Of a DNA stretch of 64,000 bases, positions 11,601-20,293 are shown one piece after another. Under the pieces are notes generated by a model, which had not been told where the DNA came from, ran no database searches, and saw only the letters and a list, made by a program, of their open reading frames with translations. The stretch covers positions 59,047,164 to 59,111,163 of the forward strand of contig OY744610.1 of NCBI GenBank assembly GCA_963556255.1, written 5' to 3'. Both the position numbers and the translations under genes were made by a program. The stretch's first letter is position 1. Every line of letters begins with the position of its first letter. The DNA comes from Allolobophora icterica (Eukaryota; Annelida; Clitellata; Crassiclitellata; Lumbricidae).

Positions 11601-14600
11601 AGCAAACGGAGGAAAGGGAGGAAGAGAGTGAATGGAGGAAAGGGAGGAAGAGAGCGAATGGAGGAAAGGGAGGAAGAGAGCGTATGGAGGAAAGGGAGGA
11701 AGAGAGGAAACGGAGGTAAGGGAGGAAGAGAGTGAATGGAGGAAAGGGAGGAAGAGAGCAAACGGAGGTAAGGGAGGAAGAGAGCGAATGGAGGAAAGGG
11801 AGGAAGAGAGCGTATAGAGGAAAGGGAGGAAGAGAGCGTATAGAGGAAAGGGAGGAAGAGAGCGAATGGAGGAAAGGGAGGAAGAGAGTGAATGGAGGAA
11901 AGGGAGGAAGAGAGCGAATGGAGGAAAGGGAGGAAGAGAGTGTATGGCGGAAAGGGAGGAAGAGAGGAAACGGAGGTAAGGGAGGAAGAGAGTGAATGGA
12001 GGAAAGGGAGGAAGAGAGCAAACGGAGGAAAGGGAGGAAGAGAGCGAATGGAGGAAAGGGAGGAAGAGAGCGAATGGAGGAAAGGGAGGAAGAGAGCGTG
12101 TGGAGGAAAGGGAGGAAGAGGGCGTATGGAGGAAAGGGAGGAAGAGAGGAAACGGAGGTAAGGGAGGAAGAGAGCGAATGGAGGAAAGGGAGGAAGAGAG
12201 GAAACGGAGGTAAGGGAGGAAGAGAGTGAATGGAGGAAAGGGAGGAAGAGAGCAAACGGAGGAAAGGGAGGAAGAGAGCGTATGGAGGAAAGGGAGGAAG
12301 AGAGCGAATGGAGGAAAGGGAGGAAGAGAGCAAACGGAGGAAAGGGAGGAAGAGAGCGAATGGAGGAAAGGGAGGAAGAGAGTGAATGGAGGAAAGGGAG
12401 GAAGAGAGCGTATGGAGGAAAGGGAGGAAGAGGGCGTATGGAGGAAAGGGAGGAAGAGAGGAAACGGAGGTAAGGGAGGAAGAGAGCGAATGGAGGAAAG
12501 GGAGGAAGAGAGGAAACGGAGGTAAGGGAGGAAGAGAGTGAATGGAGGAAAGGGAGGAAGAGAGCAAACGGAGGAAAGGGAGGAAGAGAGCGTATGGAGG
12601 AAAGGGAGGAAGAGAGCGAATGGAGGAAACGGAGGAAGAGAGCAAACGGAGGAAACGGAGGAAGAGAGGAAACGGAGGTAAGGGAGGAAGAGAGGAAACG
12701 GAGGTAAGGGAGGAAGAGAGGGAATGGAGGAAAGGGAGGAAGAGAGCGTATGGAGGAAAGGGAGGAAGAGGGCGTATGGAGGAAAGGGAGGAAGAGAGCG
12801 AATGGAGGAAACGGAGGAAGAGAGCAAACGGAGGAAACGGAGGAAGAGAGGAAACGGAGGTAAGGGAGGAAGAGAGGAAACGGAGGTAAGGGAGGAAGAG
12901 AGCGAATGGAGGAAAGGGAGGAAGAGAGGAAACGGAGGTAAGGGAGGAAGAGAGGGAATGGAGGAAAGGGAGGAAGAGAGCGAATGGAGGAAAGGGAGGA
13001 AGAGAGCGTATGGAGGAAAGGGAGGAAGAGAGGAAACGGAGGTAAGGGAGGAAGAGAGTGAATGGAGGAAAGGGAGGAAGAGAGCAAACGGAGGTAAGGG
13101 AGGAAGAGAGCGAATGGAGGAAAGGGAGGAAGAGAGCGTATGGAGGAAAGGGAGGAAGAGAGTATATGGAGGAAAGGGAGGAAGAGAGGAAACGGAGGTA
13201 AGGGAGGAAGAGAGTGAATGGAGGAAAGGGAGGAAGAGAGCGAATGGAGGAAAGGGAGGAAGAGAGCAAACGGAGGTAAGGGAGGAAGAGAGTGAATGGA
13301 GGAAAGGGAGGAAGAGAGCAAACGGAGGAAAGGGAGGAAGAGAGCGTATAGAGGAAAGGGAGGAAGAGAGCAAGCGGAGGAAAGGGAGGAAGAGAGTGAA
13401 TGGAGGAAAGGGAGGAAGAGAGCGAATGGAGGAAAGGGAGGAAGAGAGCGTATGGAGGAAAGGGAGGAAGAGAGGAAACGGAGGTAAGGGAGGAAGAGAG
13501 TGAATGGAGGAAAGGGAGGAAGAGAGCAAACGGAGGTAAGGGAGGAAGAGAGCGAATGGAGGAAAGGGAGGAAGAGAGCGTATAGAGGAAAGGGAGGAAG
13601 AGAGCGTATAGAGGAAAGGGAGGAAAAGAGCAAACGGAGGAAAGGGAGGAAGAGAGTGAATGGAGGAAAGGGAGGAAGAGAGCGAATGGAGGAAAGGGAG
13701 GAAGAGAGTGTATGGCGGAAAGGGAGGAAGAGAGGAAACGGAGGTAAGGGAGGAAGAGAGTGAATGGAGGAAAGGGAGGAAGAGAGCAAACGGAGGTAAG
13801 GGAGGAAGAGAGCGAATGGAGGAAAGGGAGGAAGAGAGCGAATGGAGGAAAGGGAGGAAGAGAGCGTGTGGAGGAAAGGGAGGAAGAGGGCGTATGGAGG
13901 AAAGGGAGGAAGAGAGGAAACGGAGGTAAGGGAGGAAGAGAGCGAATGGAGGAAAGGGAGGAAGAGAGGAAACGGAGGTAAGGGAGGAAGAGAGTGAATG
14001 GAGGAAAGGGAGGAAGAGAGCAAACGGAGGAAAGGGAGGAAGAGAGCGTATGGAGGAAAGGGAGGAAGAGAGCGAATGGAGGAAAGGGAGGAAGAGAGCA
14101 AACGGAGGAAAGGGAGGAAGAGAGCGAATGGAGGAAAGGGAGGAAGAGAGTGAATGGAGGAAAGGGAGGAAGAGAGCGTATGGAGGAAAGGGAGGAAGAG
14201 GGCGTATGGAGGAAAGGGAGGAAGAGAGGAAACGGAGGTAAGGGAGGAAGAGAGCGAATGGAGGAAAGGGAGGAAGAGAGGAAACGGAGGTAAGGGAGGA
14301 AGAGAGTGAATGGAGGAAAGGGAGGAAGAGAGCAAACGGAGGAAAGGGAGGAAGAGAGCGTATGGAGGAAAGGGAGGAAGAGAGCGAATGGAGGAAACGG
14401 AGGAAGAGAGCAAACGGAGGAAACGGAGGAAGAGAGGAAACGGAGGTAAGGGAGGAAGAGAGGAAACGGAGGTAAGGGAGGAAGAGAGGGAATGGAGGAA
14501 AGGGAGGAAGAGAGCGTATGGAGGAAAGGGAGGAAGAGGGCGTATGGAGGAAAGGGAGGAAGAGAGCAAACGGAGGAAAGGGAGGAAGAGAGCGAATGGA

Positions 14601-17600
14601 GGAAAGGGAGGAAGAGAGCGAATGGAGGAAAGGGAGGAAGAGAGCGAATGGAGGAAAGGGAGGAAGAGAGCGAATGGAGGAAAGGGAGGAAGAGAGCGAA
14701 TGGAGGAAAGGGAGGAAGAAAGGCAGTGTTAGGCTTTTAACATTTGTGTTAATTACTGTGTTAATTACACTAGATTTGCTTGCAGACGTGCTTTGTTTGA
14801 GTACTATTCATTAAGATTATCCAGGCTTATATTGAATTGGACAATGACAAGAATTGTACATTTAATTACATTGCATTAAGTGACTGGATATGACGGTTGA
14901 TTTGGTGCTGAAGGGTAATTTAAATTCTTTTGTTTCGGGCATTTGTTTTGCGAGATTGTTGTTTCGTGTGTCGTGAGTGAAAAGAAATTCTTCCATGGAT
15001 TTAGTCTTTAGTAGTTGATGATTTTGTTGTAGGTGACTTTCAGAGTAGGATTCTGATGACGGTCTTGGCAATCGGGGGCATCTTCATATGTTGCGTTGGA
15101 CATCGCTTCTTGAAAACTGGTGAGCGCTGGTCATCGGTCATTTTGTACAATTGGTCATTTCTTTACCGTTTTAAACAACTAGTCATTTTCTAAATATCAT
15201 TATTATTTCTGTATTTAATAAGCACCTCTGTGTAACGAAAAAGCATCAGTTGAGGACGTGGAGCAAGTCTGTGGGAAGGACTTGATCTAAGTCCCTAATA
15301 CAGTAACCTTCTGAGAGGGGGCTTCATACCTGCACTTTAAGCATTACGAGGCCAGTCAGTTACTGTGTCACTCAGAAAGTAAATAATTTCTCATTACATT
15401 TTTCTTTTCCTTACGATGTGTTGCTGTCTTTGATGTTCTGTGTGTTATTGTTGTGATTTTTAGAGTTGTTCTTTTTTGGTTACCTGGACGCCCTTCTCGT
15501 TGCCTACGTCCTGCTTGACAGATTTTCTGGATGGAACTTCTTAAGTAAGTTTCCAACAATAGAAATACTCATCTGTCATAAGATGACCACAGAATTAGTA
15601 TAAATAAATGGCGCTGTCTTTTAGGCTGTGCCCCGGCCTATCTGTGTGAGCTCTGCCGCCCGGTCTCTGATTCAGTTGGTCGACGTGCTCTTCGGTCTTC
15701 TTCCGGGGGAGAACTTTTAGTCCCTCGGGCTCGCTCCACAATTAGGCAACGCCGGGCTTTCTCTATAGCTGGGCCCTCCATTTGGAATGGTCTTCCATTA
15801 GAGATTCGCCTTCTCCCTAGAGGTAACACATCTGCTTTTTACAAGCTGCTCAAGTCTAATCTCTATTGCCGTGGCTGGGCTGGGAGCGCTTCTGAGTAGG
15901 TTTCTTGAAGGTGCGCTATATTAAATTTTTGAATGAATGAATGAAAAATAAATTAACCTATAAAGAGGCCAGAACTAGCTTCACGTAAGTGAGACTAGTA
16001 TTCTTAGCTGTTTAGCTTCTGGTAGCGTTATCAGATTCCTGCATGCTATCACCAGAATGCAGTAAGTAGTGGTGGTCAGGCTTGTTTAAGCAGTTTTGGG
16101 GTAGGCTAACAATAATAAATATAACGAATATAATACTTAAGCCTGTGGCCTTTCGCAGCACTTTTTCTCTGCCGGAACTTGACAAGGTTTAGCCAACCCA
16201 GAAATCGATTGATATCTAAGTCCCCAAGGGATCATATGTAGCTTGGGGATTAAAAATATAAATATTGATAATACAACTGTATTTTGATATTGCCTTCCAA
16301 AGTTCAGAACTGCACATGACCATACGACAGAACGTCGATGGCGCTGGGTCGCTACACAGTGGCTTGAGGTAAATTCAAACCTGCAACCCTCCGGTTACAA
16401 GGCACAGAACATACCATTACACCATCGTGTCCCCCAATAAGGAGATTGGAGCAGTTAGATAGCTACCGGTTTGTGTACAGCACTTTTATGAGGTATGTAA
16501 AGATGCAGTTTGTTGAGTTTCTTGAAAGATAGATTAGCAGATGATTGTCATAAAAGTCAATAGTTATGCAATTTGGCTTCCAGATTGTCTCTATGTGTCA
16601 CTGGGAGTGGCAACGGTTGGTGGATGTGGTGTGTTGCTCTTCTGGGTATTCGTCGGCATCCCCGCGTTCGCTGTTCTGTTCGCCGAGATCCTGCTTGGAT
16701 ACCTCGTTACCAGCATCGTCTTTAACGCCTCACCGCTTGGTAATCTTATTCTCTACCTGATAAATAGAGATAGGGTTAAATCTTCCGTGCCACTTCTGTT
16801 TCAAATACAGAATTTTACCCTCATGGGAGTTCGTAAACAGCTTTCGTTTTGCTGGCTATAATAATTTATTGATTGTCAGTAAATTATTTTAATTGTATGT
16901 ACGTATATGAATTGGTATGAATTTATGTTTTTTGATCAGTTGATACCTATACCTCTGCATGGTTTGTGTTTTGATAATGAGTGCTTTGTGTAACTGTACC
17001 AATGCAATACAATGCATTACTTTACCAGATTCTTGAATATTGGAATATTGGGCTGAAGTTTAAAATGTATCATTTTAGGTCTGTATGAGCTTGCGATTTA
17101 GGTCTCTTGTATATGTTTCTGTTTAGGTAATGTTGATGTCTTACGGGAGGATCCAACTTATCACGTGATCTTTGTCTGCATGGTTGTATCGTTGCTGGCA
17201 CCCGTTGCATTTGCACCACGAGTGGTTAGCACTTAGAATGTGTTATAATAGCTGTTAAACATTTCATTAACAGCACTTTGAACTGGTAGAACAGATTAAC
17301 CGACAAACTGGTAAAGTGCTGTTCCTGTAATATGTAGTGAATAGGTTTGATTCCTTTCTAATGGGCTTCAACCTCTCTTACTGATGAGTTGAGCAAGTCC
17401 TTATTAGGATAGGACTCAGAGTTTAACAACATCTTAACAACAAAGGCTGTTGACATTGACTGAAGTTATTTCAGCATATTACAGTTTTAAAAGTCCTTAG
17501 TGTACGTCTGCCTACACTTAAAAGTAATGTCTGATAATTAGCAGAGATGAATGGTCCAGTAAGGTTTCGATGACCTTTCTTCAGTTGTTACATTAAACAC

Positions 17601-18952
17601 TGGTGCAAAAGAAGTTACATGTTAATACTAAGATAGCATAGTATTTTACTCGGTAGCATGCCAACTTCTAAAAATCAAACGAGGGTGTAATGGCCCCCAG
17701 ATATCGTTTGTGTCCCAATGAGGAGTGATGGTACAATGGCCATTTACTAAATATACCACTATTTGCGTATGCATGTATCTGAACATTTTTGAAAAAGCCT
17801 CGTGAACAAAGGTGCTGACTGACTGTGCTGTTTGCGTTGTTTCTATCTTTTGCAGCTGAACGTGTTGACGTGTGCCATTGTTGGTTCCTTCTTGGTGATT
17901 CTTGCTGCGGACATCTGTCTTTACGGGGGCGTCAAGTACATTCTGATGCATAGTATTTGGAAATCAACAACTCCCGGCTACATCAATGCCTACTGCTTTC
18001 TTCCCGTTCAGTATTCAGGTCAGAAACTGGTCAGATTCAGGCTCTGCTTGTGTGTATGTCTGCCTGCCTCTGTGTGTGTGCGTGTGTGTGTGTAGGTTTG
18101 TGTAGGTTTGTGTGTATGTGTGTAGGTGTAGGTGTGTGTGTGTGTAGGTGTGTGTGTGTAGGTGTGTGAGTGTGTGTGTGTAGGTGTGTGAGTGTGTAGG
18201 AGTGTGTGGGTGTGGGTGTTTAGGTGTGTGTAGGTGTGTGTGTAGGTGTGTGTGTAGGTGTGTGTGTGTGTGTATAGATGTAAGTGTGTGTGTGTGTCTT
18301 TCCTTTGGGTGTGGGTTTGTCGGTGTGCTTGTGTGTGTGGTACTGGGTCTTCTGTGGTGCAAACCATTCTGTGTAAAGTCTTCCCCTTCGTGTTGTGCCC
18401 TGCTTAATTCCCAAACATAACATTTCTGATCTCTCTTTCCTTGTTTGTCCTGCGCAGATGAATGAACCACTTAAGTACTTCTGTGATGAAAGACACAAAC
18501 AATTGCAATGGGTCGTCGGCATTCTTCTAATCATTCTGTGGCTTCTGCTTTCAGATATCCTGCTCTACCTTGCCTGGGTTGTGCTCGCAATCATTGGAAT
18601 TATTATTCACTACTTTCTCGAGAGGAACAAGTCACCGTTTCCGGAAGGTCCATGGCAATCTTACCTACGGTCGAGGAGGGACACCCACAGAAGGCGGTCA
18701 AGCGAAAGGTCCGAGCTTGGTGACGATGACGAACACCGACCTCTTTTATTTACACCTCCACGGCCGAATCCACAACACGTCTGGAGGGAACAACCGGTTG
18801 AACAGTTTCACCAGCCAGCCGATGAAACACAAGAATGGTGGCACGACCCTGCGGATTTGCCAGGCGTGGTGGTTTTACCAGTCGTTGCTGATTCGCACAC
18901 GCCTCCTCCGCCGTATTCGGAAGTCGAAGTTCCGTCAAATCCAGTACAGTAA
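2579..18952 (+). CDS. TM7SF3: TM7SF3 orthologue, seven-span membrane protein (10 exons)
   Basis: Coding exons are 2579-2639, 3245-3583, 4878-5143, 9972-10149, 15033-15119, 15464-15544, 16584-16739, 17127-17224, 17856-18018 and 18555-18952. They total 1827 nt, or 608 residues, against about 570 in the human protein. All introns are GT-AG and the phases agree at every junction. The product has a signal peptide (about 1-20), an ectodomain to about 285 containing the family block [11 protein letters not shown] at 134 and a YDVYQYF block, then seven hydrophobic segments (about 287-306, 311-330, 340-360, 365-385, 400-417, 425-445, 477-497). TM1 ends with the family signature GHRF-LKT, and LNVLTC opens TM6. 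The C-tail (498-608) is Arg-, acid- and Pro-rich and carries PPPY at 594-597. In mammals TM7SF3 is linked to beta-cell survival and ER stress handling; its role here is inferred. No stop or frameshift was found. Confidence 0.93.
2706..2911. mobile_element. MITE in TM7SF3 intron 1, TSD GTGATTTA
   Basis: A 206-bp element with inverted ends built on CATGTACAATCGGGGTG, flanked by exact 8-bp repeats GTGATTTA (2698-2705 and 2912-2919). The interior has CCCTAA-like stretches that only superficially resemble telomere repeat. A related right-hand segment (ACCGACCCTCACGA and following) recurs near 47850. Confidence 0.85.
3245..3583 (+). CDS. TM7SF3: TM7SF3 exon 2 (ectodomain)
   Basis: Begins after TTGTAG and ends before GTATGATG; both ends are phase 1. 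It codes for the N-terminal ectodomain with the [11 protein letters not shown] run that leads into DPVPGG in exon 3. Reading through the donor gives a short open extension to a TAA at 3628, which is not part of the spliced product. Confidence 0.9.
3846..4091. repeat. (GGAT)n microsatellite in intron 2
   Basis: About 61 perfect GATG tetramers. The MDGW and HPSI frames over it are repeat artefacts. Confidence 0.97.
4540..4605. repeat. (TTG)n(TTA)n microsatellite
   Basis: Compound trinucleotide tract within intron 2. Confidence 0.9.
4640..4785 (-). mobile_element. tRNA-derived SINE-like copy
   Basis: On the minus strand it starts GGGACACAGTGGCTGATTGG (A-box-like TGGCTNNNNGG) and has the B-box-like GGTTCAAGTCTCC, spaced as in a tRNA gene. 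Related copies lie at about 15240-15380 and 16330-16440. It is not a functional tRNA, because the stems do not close cleanly. Confidence 0.6.
4795..4860 (+). mobile_element. LINE 3' tail fragment with (ACTT)n
   Basis: AATAAAGG...GATAT followed by (ACTT)n, the same tail seen at the 3' ends of the LINE copies near 45.0, 58.1 and 60.2 kb. It ends directly before the polypyrimidine tract of the exon 3 acceptor. Confidence 0.55.
4878..5143 (+). CDS. TM7SF3: TM7SF3 exon 3 (DPVPGGC block)
   Basis: Acceptor TGCGTAG, donor GTGAGT; enters in phase 1 and leaves in phase 0. Encodes the most conserved ectodomain stretch ([11 protein letters not shown]) and YDVYQYF, both strong TM7SF3 markers. Confidence 0.93.
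5226..5560. repeat. 21-bp minisatellite (TGTAAGTTTATGTAACACC)
   Basis: About 14 diverged copies of a roughly 21-bp unit, starting some 80 bp after the exon 3 donor. Each unit carries GTGTAAGT, a near-consensus 5' splice site. See the separate finding. Confidence 0.9.
5585..5840 (+). mobile_element. tRNA-derived SINE-like copy with perfect B box
   Basis: Contains GTGGGTTCGAATCC, an exact RNA polymerase III B box, about 35 bp after a weak A-box-like stretch (TTATCAGTAACACGCG). A non-tRNA body follows. Not a functional tRNA. Confidence 0.55.
6278..9854 (+). repeat. 15-bp minisatellite AAGGTAAGGTAAATT (intron 3)
   Basis: About 3.6 kb of a 15-bp unit with alternating GTAAG/GTGAG versions, occasional 10-bp units and rarer AACG or AAGGCG variants. 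In the sense of TM7SF3 nearly every unit contains AAG|GTAAG or AAG|GTGAG. A tandem duplication of 1150 bp (about 7292-8441 and 8442-9591) is superimposed. Confidence 0.98.
9972..10149 (+). CDS. TM7SF3: TM7SF3 exon 4 (membrane-proximal ectodomain)
   Basis: Acceptor TTACTTCAG, donor GTGAGT; enters phase 0, leaves phase 1. Encodes a Val-rich beta-strand-like segment and a two-Cys stretch ([11 protein letters not shown]), matching the paired cysteines before TM1 in the family. Confidence 0.9.
10368..14719 (+). repeat. 26-bp purine minisatellite (intron 4)
   Basis: About 167 copies of a 26-bp unit, GGAGGAAAGGGAGGAAGAG followed by AGCGAAT or variants (AGTGAAT, AGCAAAC, AGCGTAT). The plus strand is over 90% purine. 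A 1768-bp duplication (68 units) links about 11160-12793 with 12928-14561. Long open frames in all frames on both strands follow from the unit lacking stops. Confidence 0.98.
15033..15119 (+). CDS. TM7SF3: TM7SF3 exon 5 (TM1)
   Basis: Acceptor TTGTTGTAG, donor GTGAGC. Encodes the first membrane span and the GHRF-LKT signature. Confidence 0.92.
15240..15380 (-). mobile_element. tRNA-derived SINE-like copy
   Basis: Related to the 4640-4785 copy: on the minus strand GTGACACAGTAACTGACTGG then a GGTATGAAGCCCC B-box relic. It sits in intron 5, close to the exon 6 acceptor. Confidence 0.5.
15464..15544 (+). CDS. TM7SF3: TM7SF3 exon 6 (TM2)
   Basis: Acceptor GATTTTTAG, donor GTAAGT. Encodes [18 protein letters not shown], the second span. 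Confidence 0.92.
   Translation, partial: SCSFLVTWTPFSLPTSCLTDFLDGTS
15627..15960 (+). mobile_element. LINE 3' end (CR1/L2-like)
   Basis: An uninterrupted frame from 15627 to the stop at 15897 contains the typical C-terminal block of CR1/L2-type LINE proteins: LRSSS, VPRARS, then [19 protein letters not shown] and a FYKLLKSNL ending. It is followed by a tail of GAAT units. The element is 5'-truncated and lies in intron 6 in the same sense as TM7SF3. Confidence 0.75.
16330..16440 (-). mobile_element. SINE-like copy
   Basis: A diverged relative of the 4640 and 15240 copies, with the minus-strand ends GGGACACGATGG and a GGTTTGAATTTACC B-box relic. Confidence 0.45.
16584..16739 (+). CDS. TM7SF3: TM7SF3 exon 7 (TM3-TM4)
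   Basis: Acceptor GGCTTCCAG, donor GTAATC. Encodes two spans and the conserved SPLG that reads into GN of exon 8. Confidence 0.92.
17127..17224 (+). CDS. TM7SF3: TM7SF3 exon 8 (TM5)
   Basis: Acceptor CTGTTTAG, donor GTTAGC, which is a weaker but acceptable site. Leaves in phase 0. Confidence 0.9.
17856..18018 (+). CDS. TM7SF3: TM7SF3 exon 9 (TM6)
   Basis: Acceptor CTTTTGCAG, donor GTCAGA. Begins [12 protein letters not shown], a near match to the family. It leaves in phase 1. An alternative donor 18 bp on (after AAACTG) would be phase 0 and does not fit the chosen exon 10. Confidence 0.88.
18058..18300. repeat. (GT)n-rich tract in intron 9
   Basis: Imperfect GT repeat with many GTAGGTGTGTG units; low complexity. 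Confidence 0.95.
18555..18952 (+). CDS. TM7SF3: TM7SF3 exon 10 (TM7 and C-tail)
   Basis: Acceptor CTGCTTTCAG in phase 1, joining as Asp-Ile-Leu (family: NDFIIL). Encodes TM7, then [12 protein letters not shown] (family: ERGRPFFPPHPYKLW) and the long tail to TAA at 18950-18952. An upstream AG at 18457 would put a stop in the phase-1 frame, so it was rejected. Confidence 0.88.
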
Positions 18953-19036
18953 AGAGGATTATGAGATAGCTGTGCACATTTGCACCGACAGTCCTGTTCT
19001 TAGCGCTTTTTCCTAAAATGTGCTTTACAAAAGTCC

Positions 19037-19215
19037 AAATACATACATACATACATGCATACATACATACATACATACATTATACATACATGCATACATA
19101 CATGCATACTGTACATATACACTTACCATCATCCATACATACATACATACATACATACATACATGCTGTACATACATACATATATACATACCATCATACA
19201 TACATACGTACATAC
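19037..19215. repeat. (ATAC)n microsatellite
   Basis: Imperfect CATA repeats starting 85 bp after the TM7SF3 stop, probably in its 3' UTR. Confidence 0.93.
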
Positions 19216-19434
19216 ATATTCTTTTATCATGGCTTTTTTAAATCATGTCTCGATGTGAATAATTTTCTGCACAATATTGAACATGCTAATGGATATATGA
19301 ATTTCTGTATGATGTTGAAAATCTTATAGTCCAAGTCTGATCTTAAGTCTTAGTCTTGTGGGTGTGAACAATTTTCTGCATGATCTTGAGACTACTTTTG
19401 GTCAGAATATTATTAAGATTTTTAAATAAAAGCA

Positions 19435-19440
19435 GCTTCA
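19435..19440 (+). terminator. Candidate polyadenylation signal of TM7SF3
   Basis: AATAAA about 480 bp after the stop codon, the first canonical hexamer seen in the trailer. Its use is inferred. Confidence 0.4.
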
Positions 19441-19937
19441 ATAATGTTAATTTCTGTGATGTTTTGAAGTACTAGTCTCAAACTATTTGAGTTTTTAAGT
19501 TTATCTGTTAAAAAGATAAGCTTTCTGTTTAAATCTTGGCCAATATTGCTTTAGAAAGTCACCATTTAGCAAAATCTCGTAAAAGTTGAGCTAGTACATA
19601 AGCATGTGAAATCATTTAAATCTATTATCGATATTGTTATTTTTCAAACTTCATAATGTTTTGAAGTACTATTTTTTACTGCAGACTAATCGTTGTATTA
19701 ATAATTTCACTGTTATAATGCTTATTATTTCTTTCCTGACATAGAAAGGTTTGCCCTACACAAGTGACAATGTTTAACAACGAGAGTGTAGTAAAAGTAG
19801 CTGGGTAACCAATGTTGTGTTAAACTGGTTGCCTTTTAGCAAGAAATAGGTGTTTCAGTTGGAAGGCTTTAATTGCTATTTAAGGTTGTTAACTGCAATT
19901 ATTTGAATGCTTACAGTCAAGATTGGTATGGTGTGAG

Positions 19938-20285
19938 CATAGGCGTAGCTACATTGAGGCAAGAGGAGGCAGCTGCCTCCTCTTGGTTTTATAAATTAAA
20001 AAATTGTCCTTGCCCTGCACCTGGATTTTGCCTCCTCTTGAACGGTGAATCCTGGCCCAAGAGAAGAAATTTAAGAAGAAATCCCAAAAAGTCATCAAAT
20101 TTTTTGACAGAAATAATCTCCCAAAAAAGTCATGGAATTTTTTGACAGAGAAATCTCCAAAAAAGGTCATCAATTTCTTTGGGCAGCAATTTCCAAAAAA
20201 TCTCCCAAAAAACAAAAACAGGTCATCAAATTTGCTTTCAAGATTTTTTTGCCTCCTGTTGAATTTAAGTCTGGCTACACTCCTG
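19938..20285. mobile_element. hAT-type MITE, TSD GGTGTGAG
   Basis: 348 bp, ends CATAGGCGTAGCTACA and (reverse complement) CAGGAGTGTAGCCAGA, exact 8-bp flanks GGTGTGAG (19930-19937 and 20286-20293). Inside, the motif AAAAAAGTCATC recurs several times. Confidence 0.87.
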
Positions 20286-20293
20286 GGTGTGAG

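Noticed and set aside
10252..14569. Minus-strand open frames of 1005, 1059 and 1411 codons (Leu/Pro/Ser-rich)
   Set aside because: They lie wholly in the 26-bp array, all three frames are open with a 26-residue period, and the complementary strand is open as well. This is a property of a stop-free repeat unit, inside an intron of TM7SF3.
18395..18554. Upstream extension of TM7SF3 exon 10 starting at the AG at 18457
   Set aside because: Joining it in the phase set by exon 9 meets a stop at once, and the residues do not match the family. The acceptor at 18554 gives the expected TM7.
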